Shown in pieces: positions 23,440-33,803 of a DNA stretch of 64,000 bases (position 1 is its first letter; the number at the start of each line of letters is the position of its first letter). The translations under genes and the position numbers were made by a program. Location of the stretch: assembly GCA_963682175.1 (NCBI GenBank), contig OY821787.1:17648501-17712500 (forward strand), written 5' to 3'. A model generated the notes under the pieces. It worked only from the letters and a program-made list of their open reading frames with translations, had not been told where the DNA came from and ran no database searches. Source of the stretch: Triglochin maritima (taxonomy: Eukaryota; Streptophyta; Magnoliopsida; Alismatales; Juncaginaceae).

Positions 23440-23942
23440 CTTGATATTAGACCTATAGACGCTAGCTATAGAACCCACGTGATGTCTATATTCCTTTATA
23501 GGGATATAGACATCGGTCTTATAGAACATGTGATAACTATACTATAGGCGTCAGATAATTTGACAACCGACGTGTATACCCCTTTATGGGGAATAGGCGT
23601 CGACGAATTGGAACAACTGACGCCTCTTCTGCTTAAATTTTGGATTAGAGTTATAATTACGTGAGTTATGTTAGTTTAAATGAGTTTCAACTTTGAAAGT
23701 TTGTGAGTTTAAAATCTTGGTTCCTTTTTTATTTTTTAACATTTTTTAAACGAGGTATAGACGTCGGTTCTTAAAACAACCGATGCCTGGAAGTGAGTAT
23801 AGACGTCGGTTATCCAACAACCAACATCTAGATGTGAGTATAGACGTTAGTTACCAGTAAACGCGATGTATATACCTATAGATGTCTCATTCATGGGAGA
23901 CCGACGTGTATTGGGCGACGCTTATTCCCTATTATGCACTAC
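23440..23942 (-). repeat. Outer CACTA 5' subterminal repeats and terminus
   Basis: At least ten copies of TATAGACGTCGGTT-type repeats, direct and inverted, end with GGCGACGCTTATTCCC and GCACTAC at 23942. Same family as 4927-5370. Confidence 0.75.
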
Positions 23943-25329
23943 TACAGAGCAAGTAGATAAAAGCAAACCACAAAAGAGACAAGGATTTATATAGAGGTTT
24001 GGCACCCCACGTGGGTCCTAGTCCTCTCTTACAAGACCTGCTCGATCATACACGAACCCCACTTGAGTCTCCACTATCTGATTCCCATTTCGGGTCGAGA
24101 TCAAGTATTTCTACAAAACAAGCTCAGGAACACCATCACTAAGTTTGATGTCTTCCTCTCAAAACCTGAGAGGGAAGCTTCTACCAAAGCTTTTAAACCT
24201 TTGTGTAGCAGAACAAGTGTGTAGCAAACACTCTAACTTGAGCACATTTGAGTAGGATGAAGATTTGGGCACAAGTGGTGAAGTTTAGGCTTCAAGTGTA
24301 GAAATGGGATTCTTTGAGTGAGAGAGTTTATCTCTTAATGTTGGAGCAATTGAAAGTGTGATAGATATGTAAATAAGCTGTAGGAACCTCTATTTATGGG
24401 CTCCTAAAGTGTTATAACCCTTGGGGCTAAAAAGAAGAGAGAGTGGTCCAATCAGCAAAGTTGATCAAAAGTTAAAATGCCAAGACAGGAAAAAAATGCT
24501 CGACCGTTTCATGACATTCAGTCGATCGTTCCACTTTTCTCAAGTGAACGGTCAAACGGATGTGTTCAAACGTTCAAGGGTTCGGTCAAGGTTTATGTCT
24601 ATTGTTCATTATATAACGGTTGACAGGTATGGACTGGATATTTTACTGGAAATTACTGTCCAAAACATATTCCTAAATGATCGACCATTAAAAAGGTCTC
24701 GGTCGACTGGTGGTCTGACATCCCAATTTGGTAAAGTGAATTCGATCATTGTGCGAATAGGACAAGAAAAATGACTAAATTGGGAAGTTCAAATATGGGT
24801 ATTAAATTGGCAAACGATCAACCAAAAGGTCAGAATTGGTCGACCAGTGAGCTGTGAAAAATCAATTAACTAAACTAGTTGAACGGATGAACATGACTGG
24901 CTGACTGGTTTAACGATCAAACGGAAAACTTGTTTCAGTGGACCGTTCTGCACGGACTGTCTGAAATGAAGTTTATGTGATTTTCCGGCTAAGGTTTGGA
25001 TGACCTATTAAAGTCCAAATGATCTTAAATTTTGTGTGTGACTTCTACATGGAACCTAGAGTGAATGTGGATGGTTTTCCAACTCTTGTATGCTCAAGTT
25101 CACATAGATTCCTATGACTTAAATAACGGTAAAATTACTTGTCTTCCAATAGTTTTGATTACATGCCAAGACTTCATTCCATTCTTCCTTGAGTCTTGAT
25201 AACAAGTAGATGTTAGCACAATACAATATGTGTCATGCTTGTTGTGTGCTATACTTAATTTGATTGGGATTAAGATTAGATTACTTAAAACATCAAAACA
25301 GATTAAGGTTTACAGACATAAACCCAACA
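23943..25329 (-). mobile_element. SIRE-type LTR, outer part
   Basis: Continuation of the LTR broken at 4926. The minus strand begins TGTTGGGTTTATGTCTG at 25329 and reaches the CACTA at 23945. The GGTTTGGCACCCCACGTGGG block (plus, 23996-24015) is typical of the transcribed part of Copia LTRs. Confidence 0.65.
24480..24960. repeat. Cluster of GGTCGACC-like motifs in SIRE LTR
   Basis: About ten loose copies of CGGTCGACCG (for example CTCGACCGTTT at 24500, CGGTCGACTGG at 24701, GGTCGACCAGTG near 24838). It resembles the denser array in Tekay LTRs at 28079-28562. Confidence 0.5.
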
Positions 25330-25584
25330 ATGAGATAAAGAGAGAAATCCTAGTTGTTCCAATCCTAGCTTTATATAGATGGGAGCTTAGGATGTCCATA
25401 TGCATGGACCAACCATGCTACACCACGTGTCATGTCCCTATGGCCATTAACCAATAAGTTGAAACAAAAGAATTTAATATATGAGGAGAGATCCACCATC
25501 TTTAGAAGGTGTTGACATCAATTTTTCCTTGTTGAAAACATAAAATTTAAACTCCATGTTAGATATCTAAACTGTAGATCTTGA
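25330..25584. other. No feature seen
   Basis: AT-rich sequence flanking the SIRE-type LTR on its 5' side; no motif on either strand. Confidence 0.4.
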
Positions 25585-26080
25585 TTAAGGTTTTTACTTG
25601 CATGTTATTCGAAAACAACGAAATTGCCAAAATGACACTCGCAAAACTCAATTCACTTGGATGCCACTCGGAAAAAAACTCATTGTTGATTGTATATCAG
25701 TTCGACAAAACCTCATGTCATTCTTCCACTAACACCTTTACATATTTTATTATTATTTCAATTTCTACTAAACCGTAGGGTCAATTGGAAACAACCTCAC
25801 TGTTTTGTAGTTGTAAGGTTGCGTACACCCGACCCCTCTTACCTCGCTTAGGTGGGAACCTGTTTTGAGGGAGTGGGGCAATGTTGAATTTTTACAAAAC
25901 GAACCCTGAACTATTTATAAATTACTACTTATATTTTTTTGGTTGTAAATTTGGCAAATTTAATATATTTTTTCTTTCTACCATCACATTCCTTTTGTTC
26001 TTATTCTCTTTTTGACGATGAAAATATTTTGTTTGGGAAAAGTTTGGTCTTTTACTTTTAGTAGTAAAATACGATTGCAA
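25585..26080. repeat. Unidentified dispersed repeat, copy 1
   Basis: Reverse-complement match to 63507-63960: AAATTGCCAAAATGACACTC here against the inverse of GAGTGTCATTTTGGCAATTT-like sequence there, and AAATTTGGCAAA plus the TTCTTTCTACC...TTGTTCTTATTCTCTTT block. Two segments are conserved, at 25590-25690 and 25895-26050. No coding potential or termini recognised. Confidence 0.5.
25809..25883 (+). repeat. Possible SINE 3'-part fragment (Au-like)
   Basis: AAGGTTGCGTACACCCGACC followed by CTCGCTTAGGTGGGAACCTG resembles the conserved 3' half of Au-type plant SINEs (AAGG-TGCGTACA ... GACCC ... GCGGGA). No A/B box tRNA head is visible; only a fragment. Confidence 0.35.
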
Positions 26081-26499
26081 CATTTTAAGCTATTAACAAC
26101 GTAATCTCATTTATTGTAGATCATTTTCAATTTTCAATACGTAAAGTCTAATGAATTTCTCATGTCAATGTCAGTCAATATTGCTTAGATTTTCATTATT
26201 TTGAGATTAATATGGCATTTAAAATTTTGAATTTGGAGTAATTAAACACTCGATCTACAAATTTGAAAAAGCCATGAGAATCGATCACCCCTATATAATC
26301 TTATAAGTATAAATTCCTCAAACTGATCGTATGTTCTAAACAATAGATTAAATGCGAAGTCTAATTTTATAATGTCAATGTGAATATCGATAATATGATG
26401 GGTAAAATCATTTCAAAATTTCTTGAATTGCATTTTTTATGACTTTGAACATACTAAACAAGCCAGAAATTATTGCAGTCGTATTTTTTTAATTATGTA
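26081..26499. other. No feature seen
   Basis: AT-rich sequence with no open frame or repeat recognised; possibly old intergenic DNA. Confidence 0.35.
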
Positions 26500-26962
26500 T
26501 ACAACTTAATCTTCGAAATATGGTATTCTCAGCACATGAAATAAAAAAGATAATGCTCTTTGGTGAAAATTTGAAGGAAGCGTGGCATCAAATGGAATCA
26601 CATGTGCTATGGAATCACATCTGCTAGGAAGGAAGCGTACATTCAAGATATCATTCCTATTGACTACCATATTAAAAATACACATGAAGAACCACTCTGG
26701 AATCCAGACACCAAGGGCAAATTCAATTTGAAAAGTGGATACAATCTCTTCAGAACAAGATCTTCTACTGTTACTTGGGTAGTAGCAATATGGCATTCTA
26801 CTCTCCCACCAGTTGTGTCACATTTCATGCTGAAATTTTGCTGGCACAAATTGCCACTTGTCTTATACACTGAACATTTTGGTGATTGAAGGACCCTCTA
26901 AATGCCAATGCTGAAAAGAATCTGAGAATGTATCTTTCCATCATCTATTTTTCAATAGCGAC
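26500..26962 (+). pseudogene. LINE-type RT C-terminus with zf-RVT, first part
   Basis: The open stretch 26602-26889 reads PLWNPDTKGKFNLKSGYNLF and IWHSTLPPVVSHFMLKFCWH followed by KLPL, the zf-RVT domain (W---GKFS-KS-Y-L ... W--P-PPK---F-WR----LP). It continues as ENVSFHHLFFNSD up to 26962, where a solo LTR interrupts it; the frame resumes at 29020. The RT core is absent upstream, and stops and frameshifts mark it as dead. Confidence 0.7.
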
Positions 26963-29014
26963 TGTAACATCCCAAAACAGTGGAAATTTAAAATTTTAAA
27001 CAATCAAGAGATTACTCAGATAAATCATCAGCGGGAATGTTACTCATATAAATCAACAGTTGGTGCACCAATAATACAACACAGTTTGTCAAAAGACGTG
27101 ATCACAACAATACAATGAAACGACAGGTAAAGCAATCACGACGACCTCGAAGAGTCCGATGAGGATCCTCGCCCCAAAATGTGTGCACCCGCTGTCACCA
27201 CCCGACAGAACCTACTGCGGTCCTGAAACATGAATCAAACAACGATGCCTGAGTTTCCCATTAGGAAACTCCGTATGCCAAGCTCACCTATATGCATGCA
27301 ATAGTATGGTAAATGAACCTATCATACTAGTGGCAAGTCATATCACATCTGCAATGCATCAAATCCCTCCAAGGGTAAACGGGACCTCAGTCCAACAACA
27401 ACGACCCTCAACAGGGTCCACAAGGACATCCGTCCAGCAACAACAATGGGTCTCCCTCGGAAACCTATCGTAGGCACATACGGTCTTACGGACAGCACGC
27501 GACACGTCACCCCACATGCGACTACACGAGCCTAAGGGATCGGTGAGGAGCATCTGCACTTCCGTGCAAGGAACCACGTGGTCTGCACCACCTTCGACGG
27601 AGCCGTAGCCCGGTCGGTCAACATCCCAGGATAGGTGCCCAATCGGGGATCATCGCTGGCACAACATCAGCGGCATCGCCGGCACAACATCGGACGACAC
27701 AACCGCAACCCGGAACATCGTCGACACCATCATCGCCGGTAAAACCTCGATGGTACAGCATACGTCCCGCACAGCATCGGACGGGTCCAGACCGTAATCT
27801 GCAGGGTCATCATTCTCCACGAGCCATGCGTCACACGCATTGGCATCCGTGATCCCTCAGGTCTGCTACTCATCAGATAGTAAGGCAACAACACGTCATA
27901 CCACGTCCGATACGGAGTTGGCGCGACCCAAGTGTCCACACTCTTCCACACGGCGGTCTCTGGGCGGTACGAGCATGTACCCGCCGTCACCTCCCGGCTC
28001 ATGCTCTAAGCGAGGACACGGGTTTCCGTGGATAGAGTTGACACAACACAACGACTAGGAATTCAGTTCTGCACACAAACGGTCGACCGAAAAAGCCTAA
28101 CCTGTCGACCGTCCCCAATAGGTTCGGTCGATCGAAAGTCTACAACGGTCGAACTATTCTGTGCATCACTTAAGCCCAAACGGTCGAACAGAAGTCTAAA
28201 ACCGGACGACCGAACACGAGGTCAAAATCCGGAATTGGTCAAAATCAACAAGACTTTTCGTTCGACCGACGTAGGGGTCCCGGTCGACCGAAAACTACCA
28301 GGGTCATCCTAATAGTCTACGTCATATAACGGTCGAACGATATATCGAAAACGGTCCAACAACATGCAATATTATCAAGTACACTTAAGTTCCGGTCAAC
28401 CCAAAAACAAGGAACGATCGACCGAAATCCAACTGCAATCCTCCAACTCACCAGCACATAAGCAATCGGTCGACCGCCACAATGGCATCGTTTGACCAGT
28501 GTTGGTTAAAGTTGGGCAAAAACACTAAATCGGTCGACCGCCCGAAGGCACCGGTCGACAGCAACCTCGCACCATGCGAGGGTTTTACGTCGTTTCGCGT
28601 CGCCGGTGAGGTCTCCAACCTCCCGCGACCGACCCAAACTTCCCACCAACGTGGGGAACAACAAAACCACACTAGAAGCCGGCATACCTCAAGATGAAGA
28701 TGGAGAACGCTGGAGTTCTCTCCACGTCGCCCGCCGACCGCGACCTCCGCACACACGAGTGTCACGATCGCACCTCCGTGACCCCGAACTCGCCTCCACA
28801 TGCCGGAGTCGCCGTCACGTTCTCTGAATCGCCAGACAAGAGAAGATGAAAGGGCGAGAGAAATGGTTGAGTGAAGAAGAATAGAAGAAAGGAAGAAGAA
28901 AACCAACATTTTTCTTCCAACCCAAAACCCAACGCCACAGTAACCGGCCTCCCCTACCTCACACCCATCACTTCTCTCTCCTCCAACAGTAACCCTAAAG
29001 GTAAGGGTCTAACA
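26963..29014 (-). mobile_element. Solo LTR of Tekay-type chromovirus (2.05 kb)
   Basis: Minus-strand LTR starting TGTTAGACCC at 29014 and ending GGGATGTTACA at 26963, matching TGTGAGATCC...GGATGTTACA of the LTRs at 29887 and 43892. Flanked by GCGAC (26958-26962) and GTGAC (29015-29019), a 5-bp target duplication with one change. It holds the Tekay block TTTCC...GGAAACTCAGGCAT and, at about 27194, the uninterrupted site where the 5' LTR at 35938 carries Athila. Open frames inside (e.g. minus 28909-28448) have no domain. Confidence 0.85.
28079..28562. repeat. Array of GGTCGACC palindromes in Tekay LTR
   Basis: About 15 perfect and imperfect copies of CGGTCGACCG in 484 bp (e.g. 28081, 28258-28300, 28464, 28529, 28552), irregularly spaced at about 20-50 bp. 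They contain SalI sites (GTCGAC). Function unknown. Confidence 0.75.
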
Positions 29015-29019
29015 GTGAC

Positions 29020-29881
29020 TGTGTAGATGTGCATGGAACTGGTTTAACACACATCTTTCTTCACGTACTCCTACGTTTGAAGTCATAACAAAGGATATGC
29101 TCACAGATCACAGCAAATAAACATTTACAATATTCACAAACAGTTGCTCTACTTTTGCATGCTTTTGGAGATTTGGAAGAGTACAAATGAAATCAAGTAT
29201 GGAGTAAGAAAAATTTCTGAAAAATCACTCTTGTAGAAAATTGAAGACTGGATTCCAATGATGAATGAGCTCATCAAACCAAAATATGGATGCAATCACT
29301 TAGAGATTAGTTCTCTATACTATTTTTGTATCAAAACTGCTGAGACTTTTCAACCATCCTACAAGATTTTTCAATGGCATAAACCTCCAGACACTCTAGT
29401 ACAGTTGAATTCAGATGGTGCAGCAAAAGAAAATTCCATGATTGGCAGGTGGTGGAGCAAGTTTGAGAGACAATAATGGTAGCAAGAATTTTGCTTATCA
29501 CAATTTTTATGGCAGAACAAACAATATAATTGTTGAACTACGAGTACTGCTAGATGGTCTACAATTATGCAAAAGATGAACTATAAATAGATCGTTGTGG
29601 AAACGGAGGCAGCCTTTTTGGTAGATCAAATTCGCAAAAATTAAAATAGCTATTTTTTTCCAGCATTGGTGGACAGAACTTCACAAGTTCGTGCCACTTA
29701 TTAAAGTCTGCCAGCGACAATTGAGAAGCAAACAAAGTTGCAGATTCTCTAGATAATCTGGGAGTAGTAGAGAAAACGTGGCAACTTGATAAGACCTGAC
29801 AACTGCCTTGCATCCTATTTAAGAAAAAATAATTCTCATTGCAGGCCTGCAGGCAGGACGAGAATTGCAAGATTCAACTCA
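29020..29881 (+). pseudogene. LINE-type RNase H, second part of split gene
   Basis: Continues the gene broken at 26962: after the LTR the frame reads VDVHGTGLTHIF, then LEIWKSTNEIKYG (the W--RN segment), then 29258-29476 KPPDTLVQLNSDGAAKENSM (first RNase H Asp) and, in shifted frame, NNIIVELRVLLDGLQLCKR (Glu helix). Stops and frameshifts follow. The Tekay element inserted immediately after it at 29887. Confidence 0.7.
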
Positions 29882-30251
29882 CATAATGTGAAATCCTAAT
29901 CCTAATCCTAATTGGGTTTTAATGATTGTTTAGGTGGTGTTTAGGAGGAGTTTGGAGTGGACGGCTGAGATTGAGTGCGGATTGGATGGATGGTTTAGAT
30001 GAGAAGATGAAAGGTATATAGGTGAAGCTCTCTCTCTCTCTTTTTTTTTGCAAAGCAAAATGGAGGCTTAGCCTCGAATTTTATAAATTAAGTAAAGTTT
30101 ACCACCTACAAAAATTGGTACAAAACTGAGATCAAAATAACCGCGGGTGTATGCCACATGCACACCCGGCCTCTACCCTACATTACACTATATATCACTT
30201 CAGCATGGTAGGTATTCGTGACCATACAAAACTGCAAGGGTGAACAACAAA

Positions 30252-33200
30252 CTATGTCCACGTGAGCTGGGATCGGTGTTCTTCCTCTTCACTCTTTGCA
30301 AGCCTTTTAACTTTGTGCCAAAGGCAGCAAACCATATCCTTGATGACAGCCACAATATGCATTGGTTGTTGCTTTTCTCCGTCGAAAATCCTTCTATTTC
30401 GTTCGAGCCAGCACTCGTGTATCATGGCTTGGAAGACCCATCGCCTTACCACCATATCAATCCGACTTCCTCCTATGTGTGATATACGTATAGCTTCAGC
30501 CTCTAAAGTGTATGCCACCATATGGTTGAGCTTTAAAAGATACAAGATTTCTGGCCACACCGTCTTAATGTATTCACATCCCCAAAACAAATGCTCAATA
30601 TCTTCCTCGCCTCCCTCGCATAGACTGCACCCCAATTGTAGCGTTGCTCCCCGTTTGTTCATGAAGCTCTTTGTAGGTAGACGTCCTCGTAGTGCTCTCC
30701 AAGTCGTGGTGGCATGCTTTGGGATGGCATACTTGTGCCAAACCATTCCAGCCCAAGCTACCTTTCTCCCGGGCATCTTTACCCATCTCCAAACTTCTTT
30801 GATGCCAAGTGCCTCTCCCACTCCGTGCACTCACTTAGGCTGGTCCATGCCTCCATGGATTCTCGTATTGAGTATTCGTTTGTGGACTTCCTCCATAAAA
30901 GTGCAGCGTGGTGGGGGAAGGTTCCACATTCCATCTCTAATGAAGTACGACACTTTCGTGTCCCACGGTACTCCTAATTCATAGTGTAGCCGCTCCCCCA
31001 ACTTGCATTCTGAAATGGTTCACTACACCAAGGGAATTGGAAAAACCGGATGTCTTCTCCATTTCCCACCTCATATTTGATGTGCCTTCTAGCTATGTCT
31101 CGAACTCGGAGTATCCCTTTCCATGCCCACGATGTGGTAGATGGGGGTCATGCAAGCCAAATGGATCGAGTCTTCAAGTACTTTTAGTGTATACACTTCA
31201 CCCAAAGTGCATTTCCTTCTGCCACCACAAGCCAAAATAAGCAGAGGAGACCTACATCATTCCATTCCGACAAGCGCTTCAAGCCAAGGCCTCCCTCCTC
31301 CTTTGGTAGACACATGTCTTTCCAGGCTACTGCTACCCACTTCTTTGGGCCTCCCCAGATGAAGTGACACATTAGACTCTCTCGATCTCCTTTAACACTT
31401 TGCGAGGAAGTAGGAACGCAGACGTCCAATATATGCTGAGGGAGACGAGAACACTTCTCACGAGCTCAACTCCTCCAGCCATTGACAAGAAATACTGCTG
31501 CCAAGTACTAAGCCTTCCTTTCACCCTGTTGATTAACGACATACAGTGGATCCTTCCCATCCTCCCGGAGAACAACGGCAGCCCAAGGTACGTCACCGGG
31601 AAATACTTTCTCTCCATACCAAGATGGGCCGTAATCCAGGACCCATGTGGCACTCCGCTTCCCTTGAAAATTTGGCTCTTCGATGAACTAAAGCTCAGCC
31701 CCGCGCAAGCTGTAAACTCCTCAAGTACACCTCGGATTGCTCTTGCATTATCCTTTGTTGCCTTAGCAAATAGAAGAATATCATCGGCAAAGAGAAGGTG
31801 CGAAACAGGAACCTCTCCACACGAATGTGGCTGGATACGTCCTGCCATGACCTCCTTCTTCACCATTTCGCTAAAAACCTCCACGCAAAGTACAAACAAG
31901 TAGGGGGCCAAAGGATCACCTTGTCTCAAGCCGTTGCTAGCCACAAAGGGTGCTGAATTTGCACCATTGACCGTCACCACGAACGAGGTTTTTACACAAC
32001 TCATGATAAGACTCCTCCATTTATTAGGGAACCCAAATCTGAGCAGCACATCATGTAGAAAGACCCAAGAGACAGAATCGTAGGCTTTCCGGATATCTAG
32101 TTTAAAGCACATTCGGCCCATCCCTTTGTCTAGATGGAGGTTATGGCATAATTCATGGGCAAGGAGGATGTTGTCCCCAATTCTCCTACCTTTAACAAAG
32201 GCACTTTGACTCTCCCCAATGAGGCATTGCAGCAACCCCTTCAATCGATTCGCAAGAACTTTCGATGTGAACCTATACGTCATGTTGCACAAAGCAACGG
32301 GTCGGTAATCCTCCACCAAAAGTGGTGCTTTCTTCTTAGGGATGATCATAATTGACGTGGCATTCCATTTGGCTAGCACCTTCCCACTATCTTGGCAGGA
32401 GCTCACGGCCTTAAACATGTCCCGTTTAATTATTTCCCAAGTGGCTTTGAAGAACTTTGCATTAAATCCATCCGGTCCCGGGGCTTTATCTACATTTGCG
32501 TTGAGCACTACCTTTTCGAGCTCCTACAGCTCAAGAGGTTGTGTTAGCTACGTCCCCTCCGCCGGTAGGATTTGTGGTAGGATGACGTACTAGCATAAAA
32601 GCGTCGGAACGCGTCCCGGATCTCTCCTTCCTCCTCCACGAAAGTGGAGCCCTCACCCACTCGTCTCACTTGGTTGGTGGCTCGCCTCACTCTAAGGTGC
32701 GCAAGGAAGAATCTAGTGTTTCGATCCCCCTCTTTCAGCCACTTGACTCTTGATTTTTGTCGAGTAATGGACTCCTCCCGAGCAAGAATCTGAGTGAGAC
32801 CATCCTTTGCTGTTGCTTCAGCGGTGATAAGTGCAGCATCATGAGGGTTTGCTGCCCTACTCCTCCGAGCTCCCTCAAGGTTGGCCCGGGCCTCTCCCAC
32901 CTTTTGGTTCACGTTCCCAAACTTAGAGGTGCTCCACTGGATCAGCCTCTTCTTAACTTCATGCAACTTGCCTACCACCCGAAACATTGGTGTGCCTCGC
33001 ACATACTTGGTCCAAGCTTGTCCCACAATACTCCGAAACTCCTCATGCTTTGCCCAATGGTTCTCGAAGCGGAACATCTTTTTCTTTTGTCTTTCATTTC
33101 CCTCCGTCTTCATGATGAGATGGGTTTGATCACTAAAGTCCTTCTCTCCAACAAGGTAATAGGATTTTGGGAACATCTCGAGTCATGCATTGTTAATTAG

Positions 33201-33803
33201 AATCCGGTCAATCCGTGTCTCGATACAAGCACTACCCTCAGAAGAATTTGACCACGTGAAGTCGCTGCCGGTAGAGGGCATCTCAAGGAGTTGGAGTGCA
33301 TCAATACACTCGTTAAATTCAGACATGGCAACCTCGTTTCCAGCAGCACCTCCCCTTTTCTCGCTTCGATTGCGGATGCAATTGAAATCACCCCCTACTA
33401 TCCACGACCTTGAATCATTTGGAGCCACTTGTAGGAGATCATTCCACAATACTCTCCTATCCACATGCCCATTTTCCCGGTAGATCGCTGTGATATCGAA
33501 CTCATTTCCAACTCTTTTCAAGCTGGCCCGAAAGTGGAGCAATTGTGATGTTTCAAAGGTGGCCCTCAGATGCACTTTTTGGTCATTCCAAAGTACTAGA
33601 ATCCGCCCCGAATCTACTATCAAACTATTTGACATCCATGCATGGGGCCAAATGGCTCTTTTGAAGAGCTCAATCCTCTTGTGCTTGACCTTATGCTCCA
33701 TTACACACACCACATCCGGGTTTACTTCCTTTATTCGACCCCTTATCATTAGTGCACGGCCGGGTCCATTTGCACCACGCACATTCCAAAAGAGAATATT
33801 CAT
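30252..33803 (-). pseudogene. LINE ORF2: endonuclease-RT-zf-RVT
   Basis: 33803-33183: EEP endonuclease with NILFWNVRGAN start, VCVMEHKVK, IVGGDFNCIRNRSEK and SDFTWSN motifs. 33176-32544: linker ending QKSRVKWLKEGDRNTRFFLA. 32508-31372: RT with KAPGPDGFNAKFFKATW, IPKKK, YRPVALCNMTYRFTSKVLAN, SAFVKGRRIGDN, GLRQGDPLAPYLF and FADDILLF (catalytic FADD intact). 31429-31184 and 30830-30252: C-terminal part with WGGPKKWVAVAWKDMCLPKE and zf-RVT (WHKYAIPKHATTTWRALRGR, C-LC-GGEEDIEHLFWGC). Each boundary is a single stop or frameshift, so the gene is only lightly decayed. The start overlaps the ORF1 stop as ATGA. Confidence 0.9.

Larger units (their letters stand above)
4927..23942 (-). mobile_element. 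Outer CACTA (En/Spm) transposon, composite
   Basis: Terminus CACTAGTACAGAAAAG at 4927; the other end near 23942 reads GCACTAC and is slightly damaged. TAC at 4924-4926 and 23943-23945 fits the 3-bp duplication typical of CACTA elements. Both ends carry arrays of GACGTCGGTT/TCTATA-type subterminal repeats (4927-5370 and 23440-23942). Transcription runs on the minus strand: tnp2 remains (9680-8720), then a transposase_24/DUF8039-like gene, then a Ulp1-like segment. A second CACTA begins at 9682 inside its tnp2 gene. No reading frame is intact. Confidence 0.75.
3190..25329 (-). mobile_element. SIRE-type Copia element, 3'-truncated, split by CACTA
   Basis: Minus-strand Copia with a 5' LTR starting TGTTGGG (plus-strand ...CCCAACA ending at 25329) and ending ...CCAACA at 4849. 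A TGGTATCAGAG primer site and then gag follow. The LTR was opened by a CACTA insertion (4927-23942); removing that leaves an LTR of about 1.46 kb. Protease, integrase, RT and the 3' LTR are absent, so the element is truncated at about 3190. Confidence 0.7.

Noticed and set aside
25809..25883. tRNA gene
   Set aside because: GGTTGCGTACA resembles part of a SINE; no cloverleaf, A box or B box could be built.
28448..28909. 153-codon minus-strand frame with a hydrophobic start
   Set aside because: Lies wholly within the solo Tekay LTR and has no recognisable domain.
29020..29881. Host RNase H gene
   Set aside because: Stops, frameshifts and linkage to zf-RVT identify it as a LINE fragment.
29894..29915. 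Telomere-like CCTAAT repeats
   Set aside because: Only three units of ATCCTA at the Tekay LTR start, not the plant telomere unit CCCTAAA.
30262..30984. 240-codon plus-strand frame
   Set aside because: Antisense of the LINE zf-RVT region, whose minus-strand reading has clear domain motifs.
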